From VBDM01 sp041496705 (GTDB taxonomy: Bacteria; Pseudomonadota; Gammaproteobacteria; Burkholderiales; SG8-39): a DNA stretch of 33,186 bases. The position numbers and the translations under genes are program-made. This document shows, piece after piece, positions 31,453 to 33,186 of the stretch (positions are counted from its first letter, which is position 1; every line of letters starts with the position of its first letter). Location of the stretch: the NCBI GenBank assembly GCA_041496705.1, contig JBGQFD010000035.1:1-33186 (forward strand). The letters are read 5' to 3'. The notes beneath the pieces are model-generated. The model was not told where the DNA came from. It did no database searches and saw nothing but the letters and a program-made list of their open reading frames with translations.

Positions 31453-32071
31453 GAGATCGATGTTGTTTGCGGCGCTGCTCGCCTGCTGCGGAACGGCGAC
31501 TACCGTGCTTGCCGCGCCGGCGATCCTCGTCTACGGGGACAGCCTGTCGGCCGCCTACGGCATTGCGCAGAGTTCGGGCTGGGTGGCGCTGCTCGATGCG
31601 CGACTGAAGCAAAGAAAACTGGATTATACCGTCGTCAACGCGAGCATCAGCGGCGAAACCTCCGCCGGCGGCGCCGCGCGCATCGCCGCGGCGCTCGCGC
31701 AGGCGAAGCCCGCCATCCTGATTCTCGAGCTCGGCGCGAACGACGGCCTGCGCGGCCTGCCGGTGAAGGAAATGAAAGCCAACCTGGCGGCGATCGTGCG
31801 CGCGGCGAAGCGCCAGGGGGCGCGGGTACTGGTGCTCGGGATGCAGATGCCGCCGAACTACGGGCAAGCGTACACCAACGAGTTCCGGCGCGCCTTTACC
31901 GAGATTGCGCGCGAAGAGCGCTTGCCCCTGGTGCCCTTCGTGCTAAGAGGCGTAGACAGGCGCGAGTTCTTTCAGCCGGACGCCCTGCACCCGACCGCCG
32001 AAGCGCAGCCGATCATCCTGGAAAACGTCTGGCGGGGGCTCGCATCGATGTTGGTCGTACCGCCTAGGTAA
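31451..32071 (+). CDS. tesA: Arylesterase / lysophospholipase TesA, GDSL family
   Basis: This 206-residue periplasmic SGNH hydrolase has a signal peptide (ending VLAAPA) and the four blocks: GDSLS with nucleophile Ser31, the oxyanion Gly in block II, GANDG at 95-99, and DALH with Asp177 and His180. E. coli TesA acts on acyl thioesters, lysophospholipids and aryl esters. GGGAGAG lies eight bases before the ATG, inside the ybbA reading frame on the other strand. Confidence 0.93.
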   Translation: MRSMLFAALLACCGTATTVLAAPAILVYGDSLSAAYGIAQSSGWVALLDARLKQRKLDYTVVNASISGETSAGGAARIAAALAQAKPAILILELGANDGLRGLPVKEMKANLAAIVRAAKRQGARVLVLGMQMPPNYGQAYTNEFRRAFTEIAREERLPLVPFVLRGVDRREFFQPDALHPTAEAQPIILENVWRGLASMLVVPPR

Positions 32072-32087
32072 CAGCAGGAACGGCTGG

Positions 32088-32108
32088 ATCGTGCGCCATG
32101 CGCACGAT
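32088..32108. terminator. Hairpin between convergent tesA and AAA ATPase genes
   Basis: ATCGTGCGC-cat-GCGCACGAT is a perfect 9-bp inverted repeat with a three-base loop, 17 bases after the tesA stop and 78 bases after the AAA ATPase stop. Neither side has a strong T-run (the plus side continues GATTTGATTCG), so it may be a weak bidirectional terminator or an mRNA 3' stabiliser. The remainder of this 114-bp gap shows no gene. Confidence 0.45.
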
Positions 32109-32185
32109 GATTTGATTCGTATCAGGGCGGGCGCGCGCTACCTTTGCAACCTGCTTCCAAACCAACACGGATGCTTTCCCGTGGG

Positions 32186-33186
32186 TCAGCCGGCGATGAC
32201 GGTACGGTTTGCCGCCCAGCCCCGAAGGTAGGCGATACGTTCGGCCATTACCACCGACAACGGCCGCGTCCGCCGCAATTCCGCCAGCACGTGATTGGTA
32301 GCGAGAGTGTCGCCCTGCGCATGCGCCGCGTAAAGCGCCGCGACCACGGCCTGCTCGACCTCCGCGCCGGAGAATCCCTTGGACGCCTGCACCAGCGCCG
32401 GCAGATCAAACACCGCAGGTTCCTGGCGACGGCGATTCAAATGAATCCTGAAGATCTCTTCGCGCTCCGCTTCGCCGGGCAGATCGACGAAGAAGATCTC
32501 GTCGAGACGCCCCTTGCGCACCAGCTCGGGCGGCAGCGCCTCGATGTCGTTGGAAGTGGCGACGATGAAGACCCGGGTTGTTCGCTCGGACATCCAGGTG
32601 AGCAAAGCGCCGAGTATGCGGCGCGATTCTCCGCCGTCGGCATTGTTGTCGTTGGTGGCGACACCCTTTTCGATTTCGTCCATCCAGAGCACGCAGGGCG
32701 CCATGGCATCGGCCACTTTCAGCGCTTCGCGCAAGTTGCGTTCGGTTTCCCCCAGAAACTTGTTGTACAAAGCGCCGAAGTCAAGACGCATCAGCGGCAC
32801 CGCCCACGCGCCTGCCGTGGCCTTCGCAGCCAGGCTCTTGCCGCATCCCTGGACGCCCAGCAGCATGATGCCTTTGGGTACATCCAACCCCAGCGCCGCG
32901 GCGTTCCCCACAAACGCGTCGCGTCTTTGCTCAAGCCATTGTTTCAGGTTTCGCAATCCTGCGACATCGGCGAAGCGTACGGTATCGATTTCGAAGCTGA
33001 GCACGCTGTCCCGTCCGAGCAGGTCATGTTTGCGGCTCACCAGACGATCCACGTCGGCCATCGTGAGCGCGCCGTCGTCGGCGATCGCCTGCCGCACCAG
33101 CCGGCGCACGTCTTCGGCACAGAGACCACTGAGATGCCGCAAAAGGGTGGCGAAGGCCTCACGCTCGCCCTGCACGGCGGCGCCGA
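32186..33186 (-). CDS. AAA ATPase, Ycf46-like, 5' part beyond the window
   Basis: About 333 codons are present and the frame stays open to the window edge. Visible motifs are Walker A GVQGCGKS, Walker B CVLWMDEIEKG, the second region VFIVATSNDIEALPPELVRKGRLDEIFFVDLP with likely arginine finger, and a helical lid with FSGAEVEQAV. The preceding segment (DVDRLVSRKHDLL, FEIDTVRFADVAGLRNLKQWLEQR) fits Ycf46-like proteins, whose N-terminal domain of roughly 150-200 residues would lie outside. A GTG at 33175 is inside the open frame and is unlikely to be the real start. Confidence 0.85.
   Translation of the reverse strand, partial: GAAVQGEREAFATLLRHLSGLCAEDVRRLVRQAIADDGALTMADVDRLVSRKHDLLGRDSVLSFEIDTVRFADVAGLRNLKQWLEQRRDAFVGNAAALGLDVPKGIMLLGVQGCGKSLAAKATAGAWAVPLMRLDFGALYNKFLGETERNLREALKVADAMAPCVLWMDEIEKGVATNDNNADGGESRRILGALLTWMSERTTRVFIVATSNDIEALPPELVRKGRLDEIFFVDLPGEAEREEIFRIHLNRRRQEPAVFDLPALVQASKGFSGAEVEQAVVAALYAAHAQGDTLATNHVLAELRRTRPLSVVMAERIAYLRGWAANRTVIAG

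Overview
The window looks like a high-GC, gene-dense chromosomal segment of a betaproteobacterium, most likely Burkholderiales or a near relative. The evidence is the Cys-type periplasmic formate dehydrogenase (FDH) set with its DUF3305/DUF3306 accessory genes, an orphan LivK-type binding protein, and the divergent tesA/ybbA-ybbP arrangement. These are family and synteny arguments made by eye; no database search was possible. I see no tRNA, rRNA, CRISPR array, insertion sequence or prophage, and no gene-free stretch longer than about 165 bp.

Region 1 (1-7045, minus strand) is an FDH operon. In transcription order it holds DUF3305, DUF3306, a 694-residue polyferredoxin with Hdr-like features, a TorD-family chaperone, a small Tat-signal protein, the molybdopterin catalytic subunit FdhA (Cys in place of selenocysteine), and the first codons of FdhB at the window edge. 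Region 2 (7111-9943, plus strand) runs divergently from it: moaA, a small coiled-coil membrane protein, fdhD and mobA. moeA follows at 13615. MoaA makes the first pterin intermediate, MoeA inserts molybdenum, MobA adds GMP to give the bis-MGD cofactor, and FdhD passes sulfur to the cofactor for FDH. Regions 1 and 2 together therefore make and load FdhA. Between mobA and moeA sit an orphan ABC binding protein and a secreted c-type heme, beta-propeller-like protein.

Region 3 (14993-21150, plus strand) has the membrane and envelope pair DUF2339/DUF3999, a secreted dienelactone-hydrolase-like protein, a tiny GDCCVxC cysteine-rich protein, a DoxX protein and a DUF1304 protein. A single-domain response regulator faces it on the minus strand. 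A secreted Rid-fold protein, a possible 33-codon ORF and two unknown membrane proteins follow.

Region 4 (23403-31452, minus strand) begins with ybbA and ybbP, then a truncated hemoglobin, rmuC, a nitroreductase, a cytochrome b561-type protein and a secreted metallo-beta-lactamase-fold hydrolase. It ends at a clear intrinsic terminator, and azlC-azlD begin only a few bases past that terminator. Region 5 holds tesA, whose start codon overlaps that of ybbA on the other strand, and the 3' part of a Ycf46-like AAA ATPase cut by the window edge.
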